A DNA stretch of 64,000 bases, taken from Nitrospira sp. UBA6493 (GTDB lineage Bacteria; Nitrospirota; Nitrospiria; Nitrospirales; Nitrospiraceae). A program made the translations under genes and the position numbers. Below, piece by piece: positions 54,769 to 63,380 of this stretch. The notes under the pieces are model-generated. The model was not told the DNA's origin. It saw nothing but the letters and a program-made list of their open reading frames with translations, and made no database searches. Every line of letters starts with the position of its first letter. Positions within the stretch are counted from its first letter, which is position 1. The stretch spans positions 1-64,000 of the forward strand of contig DJMJ01000028.1 of assembly GCA_002435325.1 (NCBI GenBank), in the 5' to 3' direction.

Positions 54769-55098
54769 ATGCGCACCATCCTTCTGCTGACCATCTCCAA
54801 CATCTTCATGACCTTCGCCTGGTATGGGCATTTGAAGTACAAGGATTCGCCCTTGTGGATCGTGATTGTGGCGAGTTGGGGCATTGCGTTCTTTGAGTAT
54901 TGTTTCCAGGTGCCGGCCAATCGTATCGGCCACTATCAATTCACAGCCGCGCAGTTGAAAACCATTCAAGAGGTGATTAGCCTCGTCGTGTTTTGCGTCT
55001 TTTCGGTGCTGTACCTGAAAGAGCCGCTGAAGTGGAATTATCTGGCTGGGTTTGGCCTCATGGTCGGCGCGGTCTTTTTGATTTTCAAAGAGTGGTAG
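54769..55098 (+). CDS. small DMT-family membrane protein (DUF486)
   Basis: A 109-residue protein with four membrane helices, matching the DUF486 family of half-size drug/metabolite-type transporters. Landmarks are FMTFAWYGHLKY near residue 12, WGIAFFEYCFQVPANRIG and LKTIQEVISLVVFCVFSVLY. It probably dimerises. An AGGAGG sequence just before the ATG supports the start. Substrate unknown. Confidence 0.88.
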   Translation: MRTILLLTISNIFMTFAWYGHLKYKDSPLWIVIVASWGIAFFEYCFQVPANRIGHYQFTAAQLKTIQEVISLVVFCVFSVLYLKEPLKWNYLAGFGLMVGAVFLIFKEW

Positions 55099-55144
55099 GG
55101 CAAGGCTAGGGGCGCGGGGCTAGAGGCAAGGGGGAAGAGGGAGA

Positions 55145-57616
55145 ATGGCGAAGGCGAAAAAGGCGGTGGGGACGGATCAGCAGGCAAGCCAGGACTTTGA
55201 AGGGCTCGGCGTCTTTTACCTCGGTCGTCCGTACGATCTGGCGGCGAAGCAGGCGAAGCCGGGATGGCTGCTCTATGACTCGAAGGATTTAGTGACGCAT
55301 GCGGTTTGCGTCGGTATGACCGGTAGCGGCAAGACCGGCCTCTGTCTCTCATTACTTGAAGAAGCCGCCATTGACGGCATCCCTGCCATCATCATCGACC
55401 CGAAGGGCGACCTGGGTAATTTGATGCTGACCTTTCCCTCCCTCAAGGGCGAAGACTTTCAGCCCTGGATCAACGAGGACGATGCCCGCAAGAAAGGCTT
55501 ATCTCCCACCGAATTTGCCAAGGCCCAGGCGGAACTCTGGACGAAGGGGTTGGCCGGGTGGCAGCAGGATGGCGCGCGCATTCAGCGGTTGCGCGATGCG
55601 GCCGATGTGGCGATCTATACGCCTGGGAGCAGCGCGGGCTTGCCCGTGTCCATCCTGAAGTCTTTTGCGGCGCCTGCAGCGGACATTCTGGGCGATCCGG
55701 AATTGCTTCGCGAGCGGATCAGCACGACGGTGACCAGTTTGCTCGGATTGCTGAGGATGGAGGCTGATCCCATTCAGAGCCACGAGCACATACTCCTTTC
55801 CACGATTTTAGACCGCACCTGGAAGAACGGCGAGGATCTGGATCTGGCCGCACTCATTCATGCCATTCAATCGCCGCCGGTGCAGAAGATCGGGGTGATG
55901 GCCGTCGATTCGTTCTTCCCGTCCAAAGACCGGTTTGCCCTGGCGATGCGGCTGAACAATTTGCTCGCCGCGCCCGGTTTCCAGGCCTGGCTCGAAGGCG
56001 AAGCGCTCGATATTCAGTCGCTTCTGTACACGTCGGCCGGCAAGCCGCGTCTGGCCATTTTCTCCATCGCGCATCTCAACGACGCCGAGCGCATGTTCTT
56101 TGTCACGCTGTTGCTGAGTCAAATGGTCAGCTGGATGCGGGCGCAGTCGGGGACCACGAGTTTGCGTGCGCTGCTCTATATGGATGAAATCTTCGGCTAC
56201 TTCCCGCCGGTGGCGAATCCTCCGTCGAAGCTCCCGCTCATGACCCTGCTCAAGCAGGCGCGCGCGTTTGGCCTGGGCGTCGTGCTCGCGACGCAGAATC
56301 CCGTCGATCTCGACTACAAGGGACTGGCGAATACCGGCACCTGGTTTATCGGTCGCCTGCAGACGGAACGCGACAAAGCGCGAGTGCTCGAAGGATTGGA
56401 AGGCGCGTCTTCCAGCGCGGGCAAGAAGTTCGACAAGGGACGCATGGAACAGACGCTCGCCGGCCTCGGCAACCGCATTTTCCTGATGAATAATGTGCAC
56501 GAGGATGAGCCGGTTGTGTTTGAAACGCGCTGGTGTCTTTCCTATCTCCGCGGTCCGCTGACGAGGACGCAGATCAACATCTTGATGGATCCGGTGCGCG
56601 CCGCTCATGCGGCGGGAGGCGCGACTGGCGCGGTAGCGGACGTGACACAAGCGCCGAAGGGAGGCGCCCGTCCCATCGTGCCGCCTGATGTGCCGCAGCA
56701 GTTTGTGCCGCTGCGAGGATCCCAACCGGCTGGCAGCGAACTCGTCTATGCCCCCATGGTGCTGGGCTCGGCGAAAGTTCGCTTTTCCGATGCGAAGAAC
56801 GGCGTCGATACCACCCAGGATGTAACGGTCTTGGTGCCCATGACCGACGGGGCGGTGACTGTTGATTGGGACCAAGCGACTGCGGCGTATCTGGCCATTG
56901 CGGATTTAGAGCAGAGACCGGAAGCGCGCGCGCACTTCCTTCCGCTTCCGGCGAGCGCCGGCAAGGCGAAGAATTATGCGGATTGGAACAAGGATTTCGT
57001 TGGTTGGTTGTTCAGGACACAGACCGTCGATCTGCTCAAGAGTCCGACAACCAAAGAGGTGTCCAAGCCGGGCGAGACCGAGCGGGACTTTCGTGTGCGC
57101 TTGCAGCAGTCCGGCCGGGAGCAGCGCGATCAAACTGCCGAATCGCTCCGTAGGAAGTATGCGCCGAAGATTGCGACGCTCCAAGATCGTATCAGGCGGG
57201 CCGACCAACAAAAAGCAAAGCAGCAGGCCGAAGCGCGGTCCAGCCAGGTGCAGGCGGCTATTGCCGTCGGGGCATCGATCCTCGGCGCATTCTTAGGCCG
57301 CAAGACAATCAGCGCCACGAACATTGGGCGCGCGACAACGGCCGTCAGGAGTGCGGGTCGGGTGATGAAGGAAACACAGGATGTCGGACATGCGGAGGAA
57401 AACGTGGCGGTCTTGGAGCAGCAGTTGGCCGATCTGGAAGCGCAATTCAAGGCCGAGGCCGATGCGTTGGCGGCAGCTGTCGATCCTCTCACCGAGAAGC
57501 TCGAGGTCGTGTCGCTGAAACCCACGAAGGCCAACATTGCGGTGAAAGTTGTCGCCTTTGCCTGGACGCCTCAGTGGCAGGACGAACAGGGCGCGTGTAC
57601 TCCGGCATGGCAGTGA
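55145..57616 (+). CDS. HerA/VirB4-like ATPase with C-terminal coiled coil
   Basis: An 823-residue P-loop ATPase. Walker A is CVGMTGSGKTGL (about residue 58), the next strand is PAIIIDPKGDLGNL, Walker B is ALLYMDEIFGYFPP and the sensor is VVLATQNPVDLDYKGL, the order of HerA/FtsK-type DNA or protein pumps. The C-terminal third has a coiled coil (about 660-705), a Gly/Ala-rich hydrophobic segment (AAIAVGASILGAFLGR) and another coiled coil. No partner nuclease or secretion gene is next to it. It is a conserved type whose role is unknown; DNA pumping or membrane remodelling are both possible. Confidence 0.72.
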   Translation: MAKAKKAVGTDQQASQDFEGLGVFYLGRPYDLAAKQAKPGWLLYDSKDLVTHAVCVGMTGSGKTGLCLSLLEEAAIDGIPAIIIDPKGDLGNLMLTFPSLKGEDFQPWINEDDARKKGLSPTEFAKAQAELWTKGLAGWQQDGARIQRLRDAADVAIYTPGSSAGLPVSILKSFAAPAADILGDPELLRERISTTVTSLLGLLRMEADPIQSHEHILLSTILDRTWKNGEDLDLAALIHAIQSPPVQKIGVMAVDSFFPSKDRFALAMRLNNLLAAPGFQAWLEGEALDIQSLLYTSAGKPRLAIFSIAHLNDAERMFFVTLLLSQMVSWMRAQSGTTSLRALLYMDEIFGYFPPVANPPSKLPLMTLLKQARAFGLGVVLATQNPVDLDYKGLANTGTWFIGRLQTERDKARVLEGLEGASSSAGKKFDKGRMEQTLAGLGNRIFLMNNVHEDEPVVFETRWCLSYLRGPLTRTQINILMDPVRAAHAAGGATGAVADVTQAPKGGARPIVPPDVPQQFVPLRGSQPAGSELVYAPMVLGSAKVRFSDAKNGVDTTQDVTVLVPMTDGAVTVDWDQATAAYLAIADLEQRPEARAHFLPLPASAGKAKNYADWNKDFVGWLFRTQTVDLLKSPTTKEVSKPGETERDFRVRLQQSGREQRDQTAESLRRKYAPKIATLQDRIRRADQQKAKQQAEARSSQVQAAIAVGASILGAFLGRKTISATNIGRATTAVRSAGRVMKETQDVGHAEENVAVLEQQLADLEAQFKAEADALAAAVDPLTEKLEVVSLKPTKANIAVKVVAFAWTPQWQDEQGACTPAWQ

Positions 57617-57688
57617 TCTGCGTCGCTCGTTGTTCGTGAAGCGTCGTTCGCAAGATACGAGAGGACGCGTTAGGTCAGACCCCGCCCG

Positions 57689-58249
57689 TTAATGCTTCTT
57701 CTGCATTATCTTGTCCGTCCAGGCCAGCAGAATGGCTGAGCCGAGGAACGTCATGTGGATGAATATTTTCCACTTGATGTGTTCGGGATCTTCGTTTTCG
57801 ATGTCAACGAAGGCCTTTAAGAGGTGAATGCTGGAGATGCCGATTAACGAGGCTGCCAATTTCACCTTGATCGTGCCGGGATCGATATGGCCCAGCCAGT
57901 CGGGACGGTCCGGGTGTTCTTCTAGATCCAGCTTGCTGACGAAGGTCGCATAGCCGCCGATGATCACCATTGCGAGCAGATTCGCCACCATGGTCACGTC
58001 GATGAGTCCCAAGATCCCGAGCATGAATTCGACTTCTTTGCTTTGGTTCACGTGGAGGAGCATTTCCCACAATTCAATCAGGAACTTATAGGCGTAGAGC
58101 AGTTCCGCCACGATCAAGCCCCCATACAGAGGTGCCTGAATCCATCGGCTGCCAAAAACGGCGACTTCAAACAGGTGTTCCACATAGGCGACCGGACCGC
58201 TAACTGATTTCGTTGGGGTCTTGGACGGGGAAGAATGCTCGGTGGACAT
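57689..58249 (-). CDS. YqhA/UPF0114-family membrane protein
   Basis: A 186-residue protein with four membrane helices of the UPF0114 family (YqhA). Landmarks are LFEVAVFGSRWIQAPLYGGL and TMVANLLAMVIIGGYATFVS. The function of the family is unknown. AGGAGG 5 nt before the ATG at 58249 sets the start; the longer reading to 58291 is not needed. Confidence 0.88.
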   Translation of the reverse strand: MSTEHSSPSKTPTKSVSGPVAYVEHLFEVAVFGSRWIQAPLYGGLIVAELLYAYKFLIELWEMLLHVNQSKEVEFMLGILGLIDVTMVANLLAMVIIGGYATFVSKLDLEEHPDRPDWLGHIDPGTIKVKLAASLIGISSIHLLKAFVDIENEDPEHIKWKIFIHMTFLGSAILLAWTDKIMQKKH

Positions 58250-58369
58250 CAGGCCTCCTGAACAAATTTGGCGGTCCCGCAGGGGACACATGCGCCGCGT
58301 ATCCTAAAGTGAGCCTCACGGGCTGTCAATTCAAGACAACGATGGAAGCTGCGTCGACGAGCCATGAGG

Positions 58370-59053
58370 TTATGCGGCTTTGGTGGTGATAGTAGACGGC
58401 CGCATGATTGGTGCGGGGGGTGTCGAGGAAGCGGAGTTCTGGACTGGAGCATGGGCTTTGAGTAGTGCCGCAGCACGTTCCCCAGCCTTGCGAATATGTT
58501 CCGCGCTCGGACGGGCAGGGTCCTGTGGTGCGAGGCGGGCCAGTAGGAGGTCTGCAAATCCGTTGATCGAAGTCAGGAGATTATTGAGATCGTGGATTAG
58601 TCTGCCCGGATCGGGCGGAGCGGCTGGATCCGTATTCGGCCTTGTGAGCGCCGGAAGCTCTCTCCCTGTGCGTGCGAGGGCGCGCGCAATGGCACGGCAG
58701 GCATCGGCGTGGCTCGATGTGGTGACGGCCAGGACTTCATGCGCGCCTCGACGCAACGCGTCAAGGGTCGTGGCGTCGTCGGTCCTCGATACCAGCGCGA
58801 GCCGCGCACTGGTAGGCGATGCGGTACGGAGTGCGTGGAGTAAGTCCTGGTCTGGAGGCTCCGTCTTCTTGAGGTCGAGGAGGACCAGATCAACTCGCTG
58901 GGCCTGTAGATGTTCGAGGGCATCGGACAGCGTATGAGTCATGCGGATAGTGAGCGGGCCCGGGAAGTGGGAGGCCAGCCATGAGTCGATCTGGGTCGTG
59001 AGCAGACTCTGCGGGCCTAGAAAGAGGATTGAGAGAGGCGTGGTGTCAGTCAT
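58370..59053 (-). CDS. receiver-like protein with a kinase-type phosphoacceptor helix, no ATPase
   Basis: A 227-residue protein. An N-terminal response-regulator receiver-like domain (about 8-120) keeps VDLVLLDLKK with the acceptor Asp. Around residue 168 there is RLIHDLNNLLTSINGFADLL, which resembles the H-box of histidine kinases (HDLNN type), but no ATP-binding domain follows; the protein ends with an unstructured Ser/Thr/Pro tail. It could act as a phosphotransfer or dimerisation protein beside the kinase cluster. The start at 59053 is chosen since the N terminus then begins at the receiver. Signal unknown. Confidence 0.68.
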   Translation of the reverse strand: MTDTTPLSILFLGPQSLLTTQIDSWLASHFPGPLTIRMTHTLSDALEHLQAQRVDLVLLDLKKTEPPDQDLLHALRTASPTSARLALVSRTDDATTLDALRRGAHEVLAVTTSSHADACRAIARALARTGRELPALTRPNTDPAAPPDPGRLIHDLNNLLTSINGFADLLLARLAPQDPARPSAEHIRKAGERAAALLKAHAPVQNSASSTPPAPIMRPSTITTKAA

Positions 59054-59342
59054 GGTGTGTATTCGAGCGATTCCAATTCTCGGTTGTCCGTGCCGAATTG
59101 GCTGGTAGAAATAATGAGAGTTCGGTCGCTGGTCCCGGGCTGTCATGCATCGGTTGTTCAATCAGTCCGACGGTTTCTCCCTTTGTCGGATATGAGGAGC
59201 GGGAACTTGACGGTCAAAGAGCTGTTTGGTGTGGCGCGAGAGCCCGCGCCTCTCATTCTATCGGCGGCTCGTCGATAATCTTGAGCCGGGGAGTGTCGCA
59301 GGACCTGTAGTTGGAGCAGACGAGAACGTCACGGTATGAGAC

Positions 59343-60014
59343 TTAAGAGAGGGGCGTTCCTCTGAAGCTGCTGGCGAAGAAGGTGGCGACCTGAGACCGG
59401 CGGCTGATTTGAAGTTTACAGTAGATATTGGCCAAATAGTTTTTCACAGTCTTTTCACTCAGGGTCAAGGACTGGGCGATTTCCTTGTTTGTGTACCCTG
59501 CCGCAACGAGCGGGAGCAATCGTTGTTCCTGCGGAGACAGCAGGGGGCGTTTCGACGGGTTTGGACTCGACGGGAAAGACGGTCTCCATCCTGGCGCATG
59601 TTTCGTGATTCGGGAATCTGTGAGGGGCTGGCCGGCTGCAGTGGCTTTGATGGCGCGAACGAGCGCGTGCGAGGCGATATCTTTTAGCAGATAGCCGTGG
59701 GCTCCAGAGAGACTTGCTGCCTCGACGGTGTGCTCATCCGTGAAGCTGGTGAGAAATAGCACCCGGGAGGTGGGACTGACTGCCAAGATGTCTCCCGCCG
59801 CCTCCACTCCGTTGCCGTCGGGCAGGCGGATATCGAGAAGCACGATGTCGGGTTTGAGGCGCGCGCATTGCCGAAGAGCCTCGTCTTTCTTGCCAGCCTG
59901 GCCGACGACTTTCATTCCGGGCGTCAAATTGAGAACGGCGCTCAGCCCGATACGCACCACTTCATGGTCGTCGACGAGCATGATCCGAATGGGTTTAGAT
60001 CGTGCCTGACTCAT
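59343..60014 (-). CDS. NarL/LuxR-family response regulator
   Basis: A 223-residue regulator. The receiver has MLVDDHEVVRIGL and the phospho-acceptor Asp in DIVLLDIRLPDG (about residue 58). The LuxR-type helix-turn-helix is GYTNKEIAQSLTLSEKTVKN near residue 180. It overlaps the 3' end of the kinase gene by 20 bp, so it is translated with it and should be its cognate regulator. Its target genes are unknown. Confidence 0.92.
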   Translation of the reverse strand: MSQARSKPIRIMLVDDHEVVRIGLSAVLNLTPGMKVVGQAGKKDEALRQCARLKPDIVLLDIRLPDGNGVEAAGDILAVSPTSRVLFLTSFTDEHTVEAASLSGAHGYLLKDIASHALVRAIKATAAGQPLTDSRITKHAPGWRPSFPSSPNPSKRPLLSPQEQRLLPLVAAGYTNKEIAQSLTLSEKTVKNYLANIYCKLQISRRSQVATFFASSFRGTPLS

Positions 60015-63000
60015 AGGGCCTTTCTAATGGAACCTCGACGGTGACATTGGTGCCTTGTCCCGGTTCACTGGTGAGCAGAAAACGGGCGCCGATGTGCCTG
60101 GCGCGCGTGGCCATGTTCGTCAGTCCATGGCCTCGCCGGCGCTTCCGGCCGGTCTTGAAGCCGATGCCGTCATCGGCAACACGCAATTGGATGGATGGGC
60201 CGATGAGGCGCAGAGTAATTGATCGCGTGCTGGCCTTCGCGTGCCGCATGCTATTGCTGAGGGCTTCGCGCGCGATGCTCAAGAGCTGCTCCCCCACATC
60301 GGCCTTGATCAGCGGGATGACCTCCGGCTGGATGTTCAAGGTAGGGGCGGTTTGCCCGGCGGAGGAAAATGAGTTGATCAGTTGGCGCAGTGCGCGCTCA
60401 AAATCCATGTTCGAGGCGTTGCGTTGGTGCAGCAAGCCGATGAAGTGGCGCACCTCCAGAACAAGATGATTAAGTTGGGCGATGGCCTGGGTGATGTGGG
60501 TCTTAGATTTTCTGGCCGAGGTGCCGGCCACCAGTTTACTGGCTTCCAGCTGCATGCCGACCGCGTACAAAGATTGCAGGATATTGTCGTGCAGGTCTTG
60601 ACTGATGCGTTCGCGCTCTTCTCTGGACTGCTGCAAGATGCGCTCTTGGAGGCGCAAGGCCTCTTCGGCCTGCTTTTGTTCTGTGATGTCGGTGCCCACG
60701 GTTACGAGGCAGGCCTTCCCGTTGAGCTCGATCGGTTCGCAGGAAACCAGGCAATGCCGGAGCGTGCGGTCTTTCGTATACAGCTGAACTTCAATATTGC
60801 GGAGGGTGCCTTTGAGAGCGAGTTGGGCGAAAAACTGGTCTCGTTCTCCGGAGGCGGGCCACAGTCCTAATGTGAGCACAGTCTGTCCGATCACTTCGTC
60901 CCGTCGATAACCGAACAGTGTGAGGCCCGCATCGTTGACCTCCAGGCAGCGACCTGTGTCTCGTTCCGTGACGATGACGGGATGGGGGCTCGACCGGAAG
61001 GCCTTGGCAAATCGCTCTTCGCTCACACGGAGCAATTCTTCTGTGTACTTGCGCTCAGTGATATCAAACCAGGAGCCGAGCAGTTCCACAGGATGGCCAT
61101 CAGGGTCTCGAATGAGAATGAGTTCATCCCGCATCCATCGGTATTGGCCCTGCTTGTTTAAAAAACGGTATTCGTGGGTTAGGGACCCGCTTGAAAACAG
61201 GGTGGAAAATCCTTCCATGATAGCCGGGGCGTCCTCAGGATGAATCCGGTTGATCCAGAATCGTGGATCGTCGGTGAATTCGTGCGGTTCGTATCCCAGT
61301 TGTGCAGTGATATTCGCGGAGACGAAGGTCGCGCCATAGGTGCCGGTGGCCGCAGCCGTGTAGATGACGGCCAGTGAGTGAGACAAGACAAAGTCGAGCC
61401 GGGCTTGCCTTGCGCGGAGCGCCGCCTCGGCCCGCTTGAGATCCGATTGATCGACAAAGAGCCCGACCGCTGTCGAGAGCTCCTCCGATTCGTTCCGGAC
61501 AAATACCGGCCATAGCAAAAGGTCGAGCATGGAGCCGTCTTTGCGGTGGCGTCGCAACTCAATGGGGCCGGTTATTTTCCCGCGTGTGCCTTGCTCCCAC
61601 AGGGCATCGGCGCTCCGTTCCTGTCCTTTTGTGACATAGGGAAGTTCACGGCCCAACACCTCATCTTCAGACCAGCCGAATAATCTGGTCGCAGCCCGGT
61701 TCCAGCTTGTGACCCGTGCGTGGGCGTCTAGGCTGACAATGGGAAGGGGGGATTCGGCCACCAGAGTTTGGAGGAGCTGGGTGGTTGCGGCGAGATCCGC
61801 TTCGGCTTGTTTCCGAGCGGAAATATTTTTGACCACGGCAATGAAATAGGCGGGTGAGTCGGCATGGTTTCGCACCAAGGAGACCGTAAAGGCCACCCAC
61901 ACGAACGTTCCATCCACTCGGAGGCAGCGTTTCTCGAGAGAAAAACGATCCTGCGCACCGGAGAGCAGGTCCTCCATCAACTTCAAATTGACCGCAAGAT
62001 CGTCCGGATGGGTGACCTCTTGAAAGGATTTTCTCAGCAGATCTTCCAGGGAGTAGCCGAGAATGTCCACTAAAGCAGGATTGGCCTGGAGAAATTGTCC
62101 GGTGAGCCCCAACTGTGCCATGCCAACAGCCGACTGCTCGAATATCACTCTCCAGCGAGCTTCATTGTCGCGCAGGGCTTCGAGCGTCTGGTGTTGAGCC
62201 GTGATATCGTTACAAACGATCAAGAGGCTGATTTGGCCGGTCGTGTCGATGACGGTGCGCGCGCGTTCTCTGACCCAGATGCGGGACCCGTCCTTCCGAA
62301 TTTTCTGAAGCTCCCACTCGAAGGTCTGGTAGGGATTTGCCGCGCACAGGGTCAGTTGATCGAGTACGGCCCGGTGGTCATCCGGATCGAATACGGCAAG
62401 CACCGATCGGCCTACCAACTCGAGTTCCGTATAGCCGAGTTGTTTCGCCCCGAAGGTATTCACGGAAAGTACGGTCCCCGTTGCGGACAGCGTAAAGTAC
62501 ATGGAGGGATTGTCGTCGTAGAGTGCGCGAAACCGTTCTTCGTTTTGCCGCAGGGTGTCTTCGGCCCTGAGACGCTCCAGTTCGGCGGCGGCCCGCTCGG
62601 CAAAGGCGGTGATAATAGGAGTGCCCTGGCTGGAATCAAAGAGGAATGGGCGCACATCCATGACGCACAGATGGCCGGTCGTTTGGCCGGCGCCATTGCG
62701 CAGGGAAACTCCCATGTAGCTTTCAAGGTTGAGGGTGGCCAGATATGTATCTTCGGGAAACAGTTGTTGGACGTGTTGCGGGATGAACACCTGGCCGTCT
62801 TGGAAGACTTTCTGGCAGGGGGGGGCATTCAGGGCGTATTCAAGGGGATCAGCAGCTCGATCGCGAGACCATCCGGCCACAGTTCGAACCCAATTCGTCT
62901 TTCCCGGGATCAATTCCGTGACGAATACGTAGGGAACTTGCAAAGTCTCTGATAATTGCCGAACCAGCTGGAGTAGAAACTCGTGTCCCGTGACAGAGGC

Positions 63001-63165
63001 CGTGCTGAAGTCCAGCGCTTTGAGCGCGCTGTCCATCCATTTTCGCTCAGCAGACTCCCGTTCCAGTTTCTCGATGCGCGCACGAAGAACTGTTAATTCG
63101 TCTTCGGAAGAGAAGGTGGCGCGGTCGGCTGTGGTTGCCGGAATGGTCTCAAGAGGCCCGTTCAT
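59995..63165 (-). CDS. GAF and multi-PAS sensor histidine kinase (NarX/HisKA_3 type)
   Basis: A 1056-residue soluble sensor kinase with no clear membrane helix. A GAF domain (about 55-200) is followed by five PAS domains (roughly 215-330, 340-455, 470-585, 590-715 and 720-835), then HisKA_3 with the acceptor His in ERISQDLHDNILQSLY (about 870), and an ATPase domain with AREALSNSMRHAKAST, ADDGIGF and GHGLTNMATRA. It should respond to cytoplasmic redox, light or gas signals; the signal cannot be named. The stop overlaps the downstream regulator. Confidence 0.92.
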   Translation of the reverse strand: MNGPLETIPATTADRATFSSEDELTVLRARIEKLERESAERKWMDSALKALDFSTASVTGHEFLLQLVRQLSETLQVPYVFVTELIPGKTNWVRTVAGWSRDRAADPLEYALNAPPCQKVFQDGQVFIPQHVQQLFPEDTYLATLNLESYMGVSLRNGAGQTTGHLCVMDVRPFLFDSSQGTPIITAFAERAAAELERLRAEDTLRQNEERFRALYDDNPSMYFTLSATGTVLSVNTFGAKQLGYTELELVGRSVLAVFDPDDHRAVLDQLTLCAANPYQTFEWELQKIRKDGSRIWVRERARTVIDTTGQISLLIVCNDITAQHQTLEALRDNEARWRVIFEQSAVGMAQLGLTGQFLQANPALVDILGYSLEDLLRKSFQEVTHPDDLAVNLKLMEDLLSGAQDRFSLEKRCLRVDGTFVWVAFTVSLVRNHADSPAYFIAVVKNISARKQAEADLAATTQLLQTLVAESPLPIVSLDAHARVTSWNRAATRLFGWSEDEVLGRELPYVTKGQERSADALWEQGTRGKITGPIELRRHRKDGSMLDLLLWPVFVRNESEELSTAVGLFVDQSDLKRAEAALRARQARLDFVLSHSLAVIYTAAATGTYGATFVSANITAQLGYEPHEFTDDPRFWINRIHPEDAPAIMEGFSTLFSSGSLTHEYRFLNKQGQYRWMRDELILIRDPDGHPVELLGSWFDITERKYTEELLRVSEERFAKAFRSSPHPVIVTERDTGRCLEVNDAGLTLFGYRRDEVIGQTVLTLGLWPASGERDQFFAQLALKGTLRNIEVQLYTKDRTLRHCLVSCEPIELNGKACLVTVGTDITEQKQAEEALRLQERILQQSREERERISQDLHDNILQSLYAVGMQLEASKLVAGTSARKSKTHITQAIAQLNHLVLEVRHFIGLLHQRNASNMDFERALRQLINSFSSAGQTAPTLNIQPEVIPLIKADVGEQLLSIAREALSNSMRHAKASTRSITLRLIGPSIQLRVADDGIGFKTGRKRRRGHGLTNMATRARHIGARFLLTSEPGQGTNVTVEVPLERPYESGTI

Positions 63166-63380
63166 GATGGTCTTCTCGAAGAAGCCGGATTCTCATCTGT
63201 TCTTCTCGCGCAAGCCTTTGCCTTGCGCGCGTTCTCTGGGAAGGGACAGAGCGACCACGCCCCTTTTAAAGGTGAAGGATAGGTCGAAGAGCTGCTGAAA
63301 TGCTAGAGGGGAGAGACCGTAATCACAAGGATTCCTTGCGGCACGGATTGGTTCGGAGGGTGTGTGGACCAAAGGGACGG

